A stretch of 64,000 nt of DNA from Rubrolithibacter danxiaensis (GCF_047272945.1 NZ_JBKOPS010000004.1:261572-325571), one strand, 5' to 3'; positions 50,468 through 59,574 are shown, numbered from the stretch's first letter. Notes: a model not told the origin generated them from the letters alone. Numbers and translations are program-made.

Positions 50468-51235
50468 TTGCAAAATAACACTTTTTCCGGATTATTTGTT
50501 GGACAAAATTTAGTGCATTTACCCCGTGTAGATTCCACCAATAATTATTTAAAATATCGATTGTCAAATTCTGAGCCATTACCCGAAGGTACTGTAATAT
50601 TGGCAGATGAGCAATATGCGGGACGTGGGCAAATAAATAACAACTGGCTTTCTGAACCCGGCAAAAATTTAACCTTTTCAATCCTTTTTACTCCTTCTTT
50701 TATTCCCCCTCAACAGCAGTTCTTATTAAATAAAGTGATAAGTATCGGTATTAACGATGCATTATGTAAAATTATTGGCGATGACCTGCGTATTAAATGG
50801 CCAAATGACATTTTTATGAAAAATAAAAAGTTAGGTGGCGTTTTAATTGAAAATATAGTTCAAGGCAGCCGCTGGAAATATGCAATAGCGGGAATCGGCA
50901 TCAATGTTAATCAGGCAGTTTTTCCTGAAACTATCCAAAACGTTACCTCAATTTCCCAAATCTTACAAAGGGATTATGATTTAAAAACATTATTAGGAGA
51001 CCTTTGCAAGGCAATTGAAGTGAGGTATCTGCAACTGAGATCCGGAAAGTTTGATTTACTTCATCAGGAATATGTTGAAAAATTGTACCGGTTTGGTGAA
51101 GATCAATTATTTCGGATAGAAGACAAAGAAATTAGCGGGAAAATTATGGATGTTGATGAAGATGGCTCGCTAAAAATCCAATTTGACAATAGTATTCGTA
51201 AGTTTGGATTTAAAGAGATAGCCTTTGTAATTTAA
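50468..51235 (+). CDS. birA: Biotin-[acetyl-CoA-carboxylase] ligase
   Basis: The enzyme attaches biotin to the carboxyl-carrier protein. The 255-residue monofunctional BirA lacks the N-terminal DNA-binding domain of E. coli BirA. It has PRVDSTNNYLK, the biotin/ATP loop AGRGQINNNWLSEPGKNLTFSI (about 51-72) and LRIKWPNDIFMKNKKLGGVLIE (about 109-130). The start is uncertain: TTG 50468 gives MQNNTFSGLFVGQN, which fits related proteins as I remember them, but a -7-like TACTTTG overlaps it. dsbD follows 5 bases downstream. Confidence 0.9.
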   Translation: MQNNTFSGLFVGQNLVHLPRVDSTNNYLKYRLSNSEPLPEGTVILADEQYAGRGQINNNWLSEPGKNLTFSILFTPSFIPPQQQFLLNKVISIGINDALCKIIGDDLRIKWPNDIFMKNKKLGGVLIENIVQGSRWKYAIAGIGINVNQAVFPETIQNVTSISQILQRDYDLKTLLGDLCKAIEVRYLQLRSGKFDLLHQEYVEKLYRFGEDQLFRIEDKEISGKIMDVDEDGSLKIQFDNSIRKFGFKEIAFVI

Positions 51236-51240
51236 TTTAA

Positions 51241-53304
51241 ATGAAAAAGTTAATTCTGATATTTAATCTGCTGTTTTGGTCAGCATTTGCAAATGCACAA
51301 ATTGAAGATCCGGTTAAATGGGCATTTTCTTCTGAAAAGATAAATGATAAAGAAGTTTACCTGGTTCTTAAAGCAACAATAGAACCCGGCTGGCATGTAT
51401 ATTCTCAATTTATTGAAGAAGGCGGCCCTATTCCAACTTCCTTTAAATTTACCCCGTCAGCTGATTATTCCCTTCTGGGCAGGGTAGCGGAAAGTCCTAA
51501 AGCCATTTCGGCTTTTGACAAGAACTTCGACATGCAGATTTCCTGGCATGAAAAGCAGGTAATTTTTAAACAAAAAATAAAACTAAATACAGCAAAAACG
51601 TCGGTTAAGGGAGTTTTAGAGTACATGGTATGTAACGATAAACAATGTCTGCCACCTACTGAAGTGGAATTTACTATACCCGTAGCAGTATCTTTAACCA
51701 GCCAGGCTGAAAATCCAGTAAAAGCAGCAGAAAAAGCTCCTGCTGTTGCAAGCCCTGTAACTTCTGCAACGCAGCCTTCAATTTCCGATTCTGTTGCAAA
51801 ACCCGAGACAGATTCTGTAGTAAAAGAGAAAAAACAGGAAAAAATAACTGAGCATACATCAACATCAGATAGTTCGTTCTGGGGAATTTTTATCGCCGGC
51901 TTTCTTGGAGGCCTCGCCGCATTTTTCATGCCGTGTATTTATCCTATGATCCCCCTAACCGTTTCATTTTTTACAAAGAAAGCTGGTTCAAGGCAGCGTG
52001 GAATTTTAAGCGCATTAACCTACGGAATATCAATAATTGTTATTTATGTAGCATTAGGATTGCTTGTTACAGCTATTTTTGGCGCTTCTGCTTTAAACGA
52101 GGCGGCCAGCAGCGCTACGTTTAACCTTGTTTTCTTCCTCATTCTTATAGTTTTTGCACTTTCATTTCTAGGAGCTTTTGAAATAACACTTCCATCTTCG
52201 CTGGTAAATAAAATGGATGAAAAATCAAATCGCGGGGGGCTGTTAGGCTTGTTTTTTATGGCTTTTACGCTATCGCTCGTTTCTTTCTCCTGCACCGGCC
52301 CGATAATAGGAACTCTATTGGTTGATGCGGTAGCAAAAGGGACTTTTCTTGGTCCTGCCTTTGGAATGTTAGGCTTCTCAGCAGCACTTGCAATTCCCTT
52401 TACCTTATTTGCAATCTTCCCATCCTGGCTTAAAGAAATGCCAAAGTCAGGCGGTTGGCTAAATTCAGTAAAAGTTTCGCTCGGGTTTATCGAGCTGGCT
52501 TTGGCCTTTAAGTTCTTGTCAAATGTCGATCTCGCTTATCATTGGGGAATATTTGACCGCGATATCTTTCTTGTGTTATGGATTGTAATATTTGGAATCC
52601 TGGCTTTTTATCTGTTAGGAAAGATCAGGCTTTCGCACGATAAGGAAGTGAGCTCCCTTTCCCTTCCTCGTTTATTTTTTGCTATCGTTACGCTTGCTTT
52701 CACCATTTATATGATCCCCGGACTTTGGGGAGCTCCTTTAAAAGCGATAAGCGGATGGCTGCCTCCTCAAGCTACACAAGATTTTGACCTCAATAGCCAA
52801 ATTTCAACATCGGGGCAGGAAAATAAACAGGTTTCAGAAAAAAAATATTCCAACCTTTTTCATGCTCCCCACGGACTTGATGCTTTTTACGATTACGAAC
52901 AAGGCTTAGCCTATGCAAAAAAAGTAAACAAGCCTGTAATACTGGACTTTACAGGGTGGAGCTGTACGAACTGCCGTAAAATGGAAGCAAGTGTTTGGTC
53001 GGATAAACAGGTACTTGACATATTAAAAAACGACTATGTATTAATATCTCTTTATGTTGATGACAAAACTGAGTTAGCTGAAGATGAAAAATATATTTCT
53101 AAATTTAGCGGCCGAAAAATTAAAACGCTGGGTCAGAAGTGGAGCGATTTTCAAGCTTCTGCTTTTAACACCAATTCGCAGCCTTACTATGTACTTGTAG
53201 ATACAGAAGGCAGGAAGCTGGCAGAACCACAGGCGTTTAATTTGGATATTGAAAATTACGTTAATTTTTTAGACAGCGGAAAAGCAGCTTTTTTAAACAG
53301 GTAA
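51241..53304 (+). CDS. dsbD: Thiol:disulfide interchange protein DsbD-like
   Basis: The 687-residue protein passes reducing power from cytosolic thioredoxin to the periplasm. It has a signal peptide (cleavage after FANA), an N-terminal periplasmic domain with Cys (YMVCNDKQCLPPT), eight membrane helices with the paired Cys in FFMPCIYPMIPL (about 230) and SFSCTGPIIGT (about 352), and a C-terminal thioredoxin-like domain with WSCTNCRKMEASVW (about 573). All domains of DsbD are present. It is in a unit birA-dsbD-pfkA-gmhA with short gaps. Confidence 0.92.
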   Translation: MKKLILIFNLLFWSAFANAQIEDPVKWAFSSEKINDKEVYLVLKATIEPGWHVYSQFIEEGGPIPTSFKFTPSADYSLLGRVAESPKAISAFDKNFDMQISWHEKQVIFKQKIKLNTAKTSVKGVLEYMVCNDKQCLPPTEVEFTIPVAVSLTSQAENPVKAAEKAPAVASPVTSATQPSISDSVAKPETDSVVKEKKQEKITEHTSTSDSSFWGIFIAGFLGGLAAFFMPCIYPMIPLTVSFFTKKAGSRQRGILSALTYGISIIVIYVALGLLVTAIFGASALNEAASSATFNLVFFLILIVFALSFLGAFEITLPSSLVNKMDEKSNRGGLLGLFFMAFTLSLVSFSCTGPIIGTLLVDAVAKGTFLGPAFGMLGFSAALAIPFTLFAIFPSWLKEMPKSGGWLNSVKVSLGFIELALAFKFLSNVDLAYHWGIFDRDIFLVLWIVIFGILAFYLLGKIRLSHDKEVSSLSLPRLFFAIVTLAFTIYMIPGLWGAPLKAISGWLPPQATQDFDLNSQISTSGQENKQVSEKKYSNLFHAPHGLDAFYDYEQGLAYAKKVNKPVILDFTGWSCTNCRKMEASVWSDKQVLDILKNDYVLISLYVDDKTELAEDEKYISKFSGRKIKTLGQKWSDFQASAFNTNSQPYYVLVDTEGRKLAEPQAFNLDIENYVNFLDSGKAAFLNR

Positions 53305-53305
53305 C

Positions 53306-54283
53306 ATGAGTGACATCAAGAAAATCGGTGTATTTACTTCCGGGGGAGACGCTCCCGGAATGAATGCAGCAATTCGTGCAGTAGTTCGTACTGCATTATA
53401 TTATAATCTGGAAGTAACGGGAATTATGCGTGGATACGAAGGGATGATTCACGGAGAATTTCTTCCCATGAACAGAAAATCTGTAGCAAACATTATTCAA
53501 AGGGGCGGAACTATTCTTAAAACAGCACGTAGCGACGATTTTAGGACCAAAGAAGGCAGAAAGATAGCTTACGAACAGTTAAAACAGAACAACATCGATG
53601 CTTTGGTAGCCATAGGTGGCGATGGAACCTTTACTGGTGCCAATATTTTTCTCGACGAATACGATATTCCGGTAGTAGGATTACCTGGCACCATTGACAA
53701 TGACCTGATGGGTACCGATTTTACAATTGGTTACGATACGGCCATTAATACTGTAATAAACGCAGTAGATAAAATACGCGATACAGCAGAATCCCACGAT
53801 CGGCTTTTTATAGTGGAAGTAATGGGTCGAGACTCGGGACTTATTGCATTAAGAAGCGGAATAGGAGTAGGAGCCGAAGCCATCCTGATACCGGAAGAAA
53901 AAACCGATATAAACGCCCTTTTAACTCGCCTGGAAAACAGCCGGAAAGATAAATCTTCCAAAATAATTATAGTTGCCGAAGGCGATACCGGTACCGGTGC
54001 TTTTGAGCTGGCAGAAATCGTAAAAGAAAAGTTTCCTAACATTGATACCAGGCTTTCTATTCTGGGGCATATTCAACGCGGTGGACGACCTACCTGTATG
54101 GACAGGGTGTTATCAAGCCGACTCGGTGTTGCGGCAGTAGAAGCACTTCTGGCAGGACATAAAGGTGAGATGATTGGAATAATACACGGTGAAATACAGT
54201 ACACGCCTTTCAGGAATGCAATCAAACATATTTCTGAGGCAAACCCCGAACTTTTAAAAATTGTAAACATTCTTTCACTTTAA
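53306..54283 (+). CDS. pfkA: ATP-dependent 6-phosphofructokinase
   Basis: Glycolytic enzyme converting fructose-6-phosphate to the 1,6-bisphosphate. The 325-residue product has VFTSGGDAPGMNAAIRAVVR (ATP site with the ATP-type Gly in GGD, about 9-28), AIGGDGTFTGA, GLPGTIDNDLMGTD with the catalytic Asp (about 122-135), VEVMGRDSGLIAL and the final GHIQRGGRPTCMDR. It begins 1 base after dsbD. The GGDGT (not GGDDT) motif points to ATP rather than pyrophosphate as phosphoryl donor. Confidence 0.96.
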   Translation: MSDIKKIGVFTSGGDAPGMNAAIRAVVRTALYYNLEVTGIMRGYEGMIHGEFLPMNRKSVANIIQRGGTILKTARSDDFRTKEGRKIAYEQLKQNNIDALVAIGGDGTFTGANIFLDEYDIPVVGLPGTIDNDLMGTDFTIGYDTAINTVINAVDKIRDTAESHDRLFIVEVMGRDSGLIALRSGIGVGAEAILIPEEKTDINALLTRLENSRKDKSSKIIIVAEGDTGTGAFELAEIVKEKFPNIDTRLSILGHIQRGGRPTCMDRVLSSRLGVAAVEALLAGHKGEMIGIIHGEIQYTPFRNAIKHISEANPELLKIVNILSL

Positions 54284-54286
54284 TTG

Positions 54287-54853
54287 ATGCAAACCATAAA
54301 AGCCCACTTTGAGGAAGCTTACCGGGTATTAGCCGATTTCCTTCAATCGGATGAAAACTTTGCTAAAATAGAATTGGCAGGAAACCTGTTGGTGGATGCA
54401 ATAAAAAAAGATTGTAAAATAATTTCGTGCGGGAACGGTGGCTCCATGTGCGATGCTATGCATTTTGCCGAAGAACTTTCGGGCAGGTACCGTGACAACA
54501 GGCCTGCACTGCCTGCTATTTCAATCTCAGATCCTTCTCATATCTCCTGCGTAGGGAATGATTATGGTTATCCTTTTGTTTTTTCAAGAATGATAGAAGC
54601 AATTGGCAAAGAAGGAGATGTTTTATTAGCCATCAGCACCAGCGGAAATTCAGAAAATGTGATTAACGCTATTGAAGCTGCCAGGAAAAAGGGTATTAAG
54701 ATAATAGGCTTAACAGGAAAAGATGGAGGTAAAATGGCTTCGTTATGCGATGTAGAAATACGGGCTCCGAAAAGCAATTATGCCGACAGAGCACAGGAAA
54801 TTCACATAAAGGTTATACATTCCCTGATTGACTTTGTTGAGAGGAATCTATAA
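54287..54853 (+). CDS. gmhA: D-sedoheptulose-7-phosphate isomerase
   Basis: GmhA makes D-glycero-D-manno-heptose 7-phosphate for lipopolysaccharide core synthesis. The 188-residue SIS-domain protein has IISCGNGGSMCDAMHFAEELSGRYR (about 45-69), SDPSHISCVGNDYGYPFVFSR, LLAISTSGNSENVINAIEAARKKG and the C-terminal QEIHIKVIHSLIDFVE. I chose ATG 54287 over TTG 54284. Other heptose genes are not in the window. Its last 41 bases overlap, tail to tail, with the PAS sensor gene. Confidence 0.93.
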   Translation: MQTIKAHFEEAYRVLADFLQSDENFAKIELAGNLLVDAIKKDCKIISCGNGGSMCDAMHFAEELSGRYRDNRPALPAISISDPSHISCVGNDYGYPFVFSRMIEAIGKEGDVLLAISTSGNSENVINAIEAARKKGIKIIGLTGKDGGKMASLCDVEIRAPKSNYADRAQEIHIKVIHSLIDFVERNL

Positions 54854-56204
54854 ATCCTTCGTTTTCTTCCATATTATAGGTTTTTTGCACCATAATATGA
54901 ATGACTTCATCCAGCTTTTGAGCGCTTTCCTTCAGTCCTTCTATTAATTTGACATTAAATGGGTCTGCAAAGTTGTTGGTATTAAACAGATTTACCATTC
55001 CCAAAATGGAAGCTACCGGCCCTCTGATATCATGTGAAGCATAAGAGGCAATTTCCATCAACTGCGTATTCTGGTTAAGTATTTTTTCTTCGGCTTCAAC
55101 CCTTTCTGTTATGTCTCTTGAAAAACATCCCACACCTATAATCTCGCCCTTTGCATTATAAATAGGATTATATCTTACTTCAACCGTCATGGGGAAGTTT
55201 CTATAATTAACTTTCTCAGATATAGTGAAAGCAGCTCCTTTAAATGCTTTATCGTAATACTTTTTCCAGTGATATTTAATTTTATCAGGGAAACCATCCA
55301 CAAAAACAGAATCGCCTTTATTAAGATCGTGGCTTGAAATAAATTTATAATAGTTACTAAACGCCGTATTGGCCGAAATAATTTTATAATCTTTATCAAT
55401 GGACCAAATTAAATCATTGGTATTATTAATAAGTGCATCCAGATTACTTTTTGCAACTATTATTTCTTCTTTATTTTCAATTTCACTTGTAATATCGTTC
55501 ACCATTACCATTTCTGCATCCCGTCCTTTATACAACACATAATGGCCTGCAACATTTACATAAATTACGCCACCGTCTTTTTTAAAGTGTTTCCAGTGTT
55601 TGGATGAATTATACAAGGCATTATCTTTTCCGATTCTTGCAAGTAAACGCATCTTCTCATCATCCGACCGGATATCGAGGATAGTCATCTGCAAAAATTC
55701 CTTTTTGCTGTAGCCATACTTTTTAACAGCGGCCTCATTAACGGCTAAAAACTGATACGTTTCTCTGTCGTATATCCAGGAAGGAATAGGGCTACGCTCG
55801 AACAGGTAACGATAGGTTCTTTCCGATTTTTTAAGATTTAATTCTGACTCTTTTCTCCGCGTTACATCACTAATAATAGAAATGAGCATAGCCCCCTGCT
55901 TATTTTCATCAGGCTTAATGACTTTTTTATCGCACAGCCACTTAACCTGTTGGTTTACTACGATCCGGTATTCAATTTCTATTTGTTTCCCCGAATAAAG
56001 CGATTCAAATTCCTGCTTTACAAATTCCGCATCGTCAGGATGCACTATTGTATCTGTTGAAAGAGGATTTTCAGTTAACTGATCAAGCTTGTCTTCGTAA
56101 ATCTCTATTAATTTACTGTTGGTATATAAAAATTTCCTGGCCTGCAAATCATATGACCACACTGCATCATTTACTGCTGAAAGAAGTTCCTCCAGGTTAT
56201 ACAT
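54813..56204 (-). CDS. Three-PAS-domain protein with a histidine-kinase DHp segment but no ATPase domain
   Basis: The 463-residue protein has PAS1 (about 1-115), PAS2 (about 125-245) and PAS3 (about 255-375), then a coiled linker and a HisKA-type helix pair with the phospho-acceptor motif EIASYASHDIRGPVASILGMV (about 387-407). It ends about 55 residues later without any N, G1, F or G2 box. A normal kinase would need some 110-150 more residues. The stop lies in the end of the convergent gmhA gene. It may be phosphorylated by another kinase or act as a phosphatase or scaffold. The DHp helices appear complete, so the loss is not recent. Confidence 0.85.
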   Translation of the reverse strand: MYNLEELLSAVNDAVWSYDLQARKFLYTNSKLIEIYEDKLDQLTENPLSTDTIVHPDDAEFVKQEFESLYSGKQIEIEYRIVVNQQVKWLCDKKVIKPDENKQGAMLISIISDVTRRKESELNLKKSERTYRYLFERSPIPSWIYDRETYQFLAVNEAAVKKYGYSKKEFLQMTILDIRSDDEKMRLLARIGKDNALYNSSKHWKHFKKDGGVIYVNVAGHYVLYKGRDAEMVMVNDITSEIENKEEIIVAKSNLDALINNTNDLIWSIDKDYKIISANTAFSNYYKFISSHDLNKGDSVFVDGFPDKIKYHWKKYYDKAFKGAAFTISEKVNYRNFPMTVEVRYNPIYNAKGEIIGVGCFSRDITERVEAEEKILNQNTQLMEIASYASHDIRGPVASILGMVNLFNTNNFADPFNVKLIEGLKESAQKLDEVIHIMVQKTYNMEENEGFIDSSQQSQSGNV

Positions 56205-56331
56205 TCCTATATAAATCGGTTAATTAAGAGTGTAAGTTAAAAAATTATCGTATACATGACAAAGAAAAGGAATGGAATCTGTACTAAATTCTGACAATCA
56301 GCAGCATAAATAATATTTTCTGTTACACAAA

Positions 56332-56362
56332 TTGCATGGATTCGATTTTATTTGTATTTTTG
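56332..56362 (+). promoter_or_regulatory. Promoter of rpsP-rimM-trmD
   Basis: ATTG (TTG at 56332-56334) is followed after 20 bases by TATTTTTG (56355-56362), an exact TAnnTTTG. This is the best full match to the Bacteroidetes promoter pattern in the window, with transcription expected to start near 56368. Confidence 0.7.
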
Positions 56363-56414
56363 CACCCCCGCAGAATGGACTCCGGGAATATGTTGAATAC
56401 ATAAACAATTAAAA

Positions 56415-56945
56415 ATGGCAACAAAAATCAGATTGCAAAGACACGGTAAAAAAGGGAAACCTTTTTACTACATTGTGGTGGCCGATTCACGTGCACCAAG
56501 GGATGGTCGTTTTATTGAGCGTTTAGGTGCGTATAATCCAAACACCAATCCTGCAACCATCGACATTAACTTCGATAAAGCTTTAGATTGGGTAAACAAA
56601 GGTGCTCAGCCTACAGATACTTGTCGTGCTATACTTTCCTATAAAGGTGTGCTTTACAAAAAGCACTTAGAAGGCGGTGTAAAAAAAGGTGCTTTTTCTG
56701 CTGAAGAAGCTGAAACTAAATTTGCACAGTGGCTACAGCAAAAAGATGCTAAGATTGAGGGTAAAAAGAGCGGACTTAGCCAGTCAAAAGAAGAAATAAG
56801 AAAAGCTGCTTTAGCTGCCGAAGCTAAAAAGAAAGAGGAAAGAGCTGCAGCCATAGCTGCTAAAAATACTCCTCCTGCTGAAGAAGCCCCTGCTGAAGAA
56901 ACCGCAGAAGCAACTGAAGCTCCTGCTGAAGAAAGCGCAGAATAA
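56415..56945 (+). CDS. rpsP: 30S ribosomal protein S16 with C-terminal extension
   Basis: The first about 85 residues are canonical S16: TKIRLQRHGKKGKPFYYIVVADSRAPRDGRFIERLGAYNPN and the remainder of the S16 core. The 176-residue total is about twice the usual 80-90. The extra part is a Lys/Ala-rich helix followed by an Ala/Glu/Pro low-complexity tail (about 140-176), as known for Bacteroidetes S16. It heads the conserved rpsP-rimM-trmD group. Confidence 0.97.
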   Translation: MATKIRLQRHGKKGKPFYYIVVADSRAPRDGRFIERLGAYNPNTNPATIDINFDKALDWVNKGAQPTDTCRAILSYKGVLYKKHLEGGVKKGAFSAEEAETKFAQWLQQKDAKIEGKKSGLSQSKEEIRKAALAAEAKKKEERAAAIAAKNTPPAEEAPAEETAEATEAPAEESAE

Positions 56946-56968
56946 TAAAATTAACGAAATTAGTGTGT

Positions 56969-57023
56969 CATCCTGAACGTTAAAGGATCTTGAAAAGCTC
57001 AGGATTCTCTGATGTTCAGGATG
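56969..57023. repeat. REP-like palindromic repeat between rpsP and rimM
   Basis: CATCCTGAAC (56969-56978) and GTTCAGGATG (57014-57023) form a perfect 10-bp inverted repeat, with the segment GTTAAAGGATCTTGAAAAG and a shorter copy CTCAGGATTC between. The motif GTCATCCTGAA...AAGGATCT is the type of dispersed repeat found in many Bacteroidetes genomes between genes. The 3' arm is followed by a T-run, so it may also work as an attenuator inside the operon. Only one copy is seen here. Confidence 0.7.
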
Positions 57024-57043
57024 CTTTTTTATGGGAAGATATT

Positions 57044-57571
57044 ATGAAAATTGAAGAATGTTTCTACCTGGGTTATATTACCAAAACCCGTGGATTGAAA
57101 GGTGAAATTCAGGTATTTTTTGAGTATGAGGAGCCCGAAAATCTGGAATTTAAATCTTTTTTCATAGACATAAACGGAAAACTGATTCCTTATTTCATTT
57201 CTTCTTATAAACTGCAAAACAACCAAACCGGTTATTTCTTTCTGGATGATGTTGATACCATAGAAAAAGCACAAAAGCTTCTGCGAAAAAAAATCTATCT
57301 TCCTGAATCATTAAAGCCTGAACGAAATGAAGACGAGTTCTTTATAACTGATCTGAAAGGTTTTATTGTACACGATAAAACCTATGGTGAATTAGGAGAG
57401 ATCATAGAAATACACGAATACCCGCAACAGTATGTTGCAGTTGTCCCCTATAAATTCAGAGAAATTATGTTTCCGCTTACAGATGACTTTATCAAAGAGA
57501 TAGATGAAGAAAATGGCATTGTTTACATGTCATTGCCCGAGGGTTTAATCGATGTATATATAAATCAGTAA
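57044..57571 (+). CDS. rimM: 16S rRNA processing protein RimM
   Basis: RimM helps mature the 30S head by binding S19. The 175-residue product has the N-terminal domain ECFYLGYITKTRGLKGEIQVFFEYEEPENL and a C-terminal PRC-barrel-like part (DLKGFIVHDKTYGELGEIIEIHEYPQQYVAVV, IMFPLTDDFIKEIDEENGIVYMSLPEGLI). I chose ATG 57044 (MKIEECFYLGY); a start at 56990 would place 18 residues inside the REP-like repeat. It lies between rpsP and trmD. Confidence 0.93.
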   Translation: MKIEECFYLGYITKTRGLKGEIQVFFEYEEPENLEFKSFFIDINGKLIPYFISSYKLQNNQTGYFFLDDVDTIEKAQKLLRKKIYLPESLKPERNEDEFFITDLKGFIVHDKTYGELGEIIEIHEYPQQYVAVVPYKFREIMFPLTDDFIKEIDEENGIVYMSLPEGLIDVYINQ

Positions 57572-57589
57572 CTAATATAGTTATTTAGT

Positions 57590-58264
57590 ATGCGCTTTGA
57601 CATTATTACAGTTTTACCCGGCCTGCTCGAGAGTCCGTTTGCACATTCAATATTGCAGCGGGCCCAGAAGAAAGGAATTGCAGAAATACAAGTGCATAAC
57701 CTGCGGGATTACTCTACCAATAAGCACAAAAGTGTAGATGATTATCCGTATGGGGGAGGGAGCGGGATGGTAATGTCTGTTGAGCCATTTGCTGCCTGTA
57801 TAGAAGCTCTTACAGCAGAGCGCAAATACGATGAATTAATTTTTATGACTCCGGATGGAGTAACTTTAAATCAAGGCATAGCGAATGAGCTTTCTGTTAA
57901 AAATAACCTGATCATACTTTGCGGCCATTACAAGGGAATTGACCAGCGTATCCGTGATCTGTTTGTTACCCGTGAAATTTCTATTGGCGATTACGTTCTT
58001 TCCGGAGGAGAGTTGCCCGCTGCAGTGTTGGTAGATGCAGTAGTACGGTTGATACCGGGAGTTCTTTCTGATGAAACTTCGGCACTTTCTGACTCCTTTC
58101 AGGGCGAATTACTGGATGCACCGGTTTATACAAGGCCTGCAGACTGGAGAGGAAATAAAGTACCGGATATTTTATTAAGCGGAAACCAGGCAGATATTGA
58201 AAACTGGCGTTACGAAGAAGCATTGGAGCGTACAAAACAAAGGCGGCCCGATTTGCTGAAATAG
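57590..58264 (+). CDS. trmD: tRNA (guanine-N1)-methyltransferase
   Basis: TrmD methylates G37 of tRNAs reading CNN codons, which prevents frameshifting. The 224-residue SPOUT (knotted) protein has FDIITVLPGLLESPFAHSIL, DDYPYGGGSGMVMSVEPF (about 55-72), the SAM-binding knot IILCGHYKGIDQRIRDLFV and EISIGDYVLSGGELPAAVLVDAVVRLIPGVL (about 130-160). It is the third gene of the rpsP group. rplS follows as a separate transcription unit. Confidence 0.97.
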   Translation: MRFDIITVLPGLLESPFAHSILQRAQKKGIAEIQVHNLRDYSTNKHKSVDDYPYGGGSGMVMSVEPFAACIEALTAERKYDELIFMTPDGVTLNQGIANELSVKNNLIILCGHYKGIDQRIRDLFVTREISIGDYVLSGGELPAAVLVDAVVRLIPGVLSDETSALSDSFQGELLDAPVYTRPADWRGNKVPDILLSGNQADIENWRYEEALERTKQRRPDLLK

Positions 58265-58310
58265 CTTAAGAAAATTTAAAATCACACTTTATTTATTCAA
58301 AATATTTCCC

Positions 58311-58345
58311 TAATATTGCACTCCGAAAAGTCGGGGCGGTTTTTA
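58311..58345 (+). promoter_or_regulatory. Promoter -7 element and 5' leader hairpin of rplS
   Basis: TAATATTG (58311-58318) is close to TAnnTTTG. About five bases on, the predicted transcript begins with a small hairpin CCGA-AAAG-TCGG. Ribosomal-protein leaders often bind their product, but the hairpin here is too short to decide. Confidence 0.4.
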
Positions 58346-58378
58346 CGGGTTAAGAATCAGCTTTAAATGCTTAAAATC

Positions 58379-58726
58379 ATGGATTTAGTTAAATTTGTTG
58401 AAGAGCAGGCGGTAGTGAAGAAAGAAGTACCTGCATTCAAATCTGGCGATACTATCAGTGTACATTACAAAATTCGCGAAGGAAATAAAGAGCGTATTCA
58501 GATTTACCAGGGAGTTGTAATACAGCGTAACGGAGTTGGTACTACTGAAACATTTACAGTGCGTAAAGTATCTAACGGTATTGGAGTTGAGCGTATTTTC
58601 CCTGTTAACTCTCCTAATATTGATAAAATTGAAGTAAACAGCTATGGTAAAGTGCGCAGGGCTAAGTTATTCTACTTACGTAGTTTAACAGGTAAAGCTG
58701 CTCGTATCAAAACCAAAAGAGTTTAA
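58379..58726 (+). CDS. rplS: 50S ribosomal protein L19
   Basis: L19 lies at the 30S/50S interface. The 115-residue product shows the family sequence DTISVHYKIREGNKERIQIYQGVVIQRNG, TFTVRKVSNGIGVERIFPVNSPNI and KVRRAKLFYLRSLTGKAARIK. I chose ATG 58379 (MDLVKFVEEQ), the family start; an ATG four codons upstream at 58367 is also possible. It normally belongs to rpsP-rimM-trmD-rplS; here a promoter-like motif and 100-base gap separate it from trmD. Confidence 0.97.
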   Translation: MDLVKFVEEQAVVKKEVPAFKSGDTISVHYKIREGNKERIQIYQGVVIQRNGVGTTETFTVRKVSNGIGVERIFPVNSPNIDKIEVNSYGKVRRAKLFYLRSLTGKAARIKTKRV

Positions 58727-58752
58727 TTCAATAAAAGACATTTTATTTTTTT

Positions 58753-58786
58753 ACCTTCCTATTTCTATAGGGAGGTTTTTTATTTT
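58753..58786 (+). terminator. Terminator after rplS
   Basis: ACCTTCCT pairs with AGGGAGGT except for one mismatch, with an 8-base loop, followed by a run of T residues. Confidence 0.8.
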
Positions 58787-58911
58787 GTATCTATTTTGCA
58801 AATACTGTGAAATGGTAATAGCCGTCTGTTAAAAACAAGAGCGATACTAACTCTTACTCTGTCTGAATAAGACATCAAGAAAGTGCTTATCTGAAATTAA
58901 TTTATTGAGGT

Positions 58912-59574
58912 TTAGGATTTAATATCTGCGAGAACAGTTATACCGCCTTTAACCGCGTCTCCTAAATTCACTTTCACTTCTGTTCCCAGCGGTAAAAATA
59001 CATCAACCCTCGAACCAAACTTGATAAAGCCAAACTGATCGCCCTGCTCTACTTTATCTCCTTCTTTTACATACCATACAATTCTTCGTGCCAAAGCACC
59101 GGCAATTTGCCTGAACAGAACAGGAATTCCGGATTCTGTTTCTATTACGATCGTTGTACGTTCGTTATCGGTTGATGATTTCGGATCCCAGGCAAAAAGA
59201 TATTTTCCGGGGTGATATTTGAAATATTTAACTATGCCTGAAACAGGGTTACGATTCACGTGAACATTTATAGGCGACATAAAAATAGAAACCTGTATCC
59301 GCCGGTCTTTTAAAAATTCCGTTTCCTGAGTTTCCTCTATAACCACTACCTTTCCATCGGCGGGGCAGATAACATGCTGTTCATTTTGTGTCGTTTTAAT
59401 TTTCGGACTCCTGAAAAACTGAAGCACAATAACGAAAAGCAAAAAGGAGAAAAGATAGATTCCCCGTTGAAACCATATGTTATCGGGCAAATAATAATGC
59501 GTAAACGCGTTAATAATAAAAATGAACAGGATACAGATCGCTATGGAAGTATAACCTTCTTTATGGATGGTCAT
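58912..59574 (-). CDS. psd: Phosphatidylserine decarboxylase-family protein
   Basis: The 220-residue protein has two hydrophobic segments near the N-terminus (about 9-27 and 36-50), the motif VICPADGKVVVIEE (about 69-82), MSPINVHVNRNPVSG (about 103-117) and the self-cleaving site GFIKFGSRVDVFLPLG (about 180-195), where the Ser in GS becomes the pyruvoyl group. This short form is the type that forms phosphatidylethanolamine in non-proteobacteria. No pssA gene is next to it; hpt lies upstream. Confidence 0.93.
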   Translation of the reverse strand: MTIHKEGYTSIAICILFIFIINAFTHYYLPDNIWFQRGIYLFSFLLFVIVLQFFRSPKIKTTQNEQHVICPADGKVVVIEETQETEFLKDRRIQVSIFMSPINVHVNRNPVSGIVKYFKYHPGKYLFAWDPKSSTDNERTTIVIETESGIPVLFRQIAGALARRIVWYVKEGDKVEQGDQFGFIKFGSRVDVFLPLGTEVKVNLGDAVKGGITVLADIKS

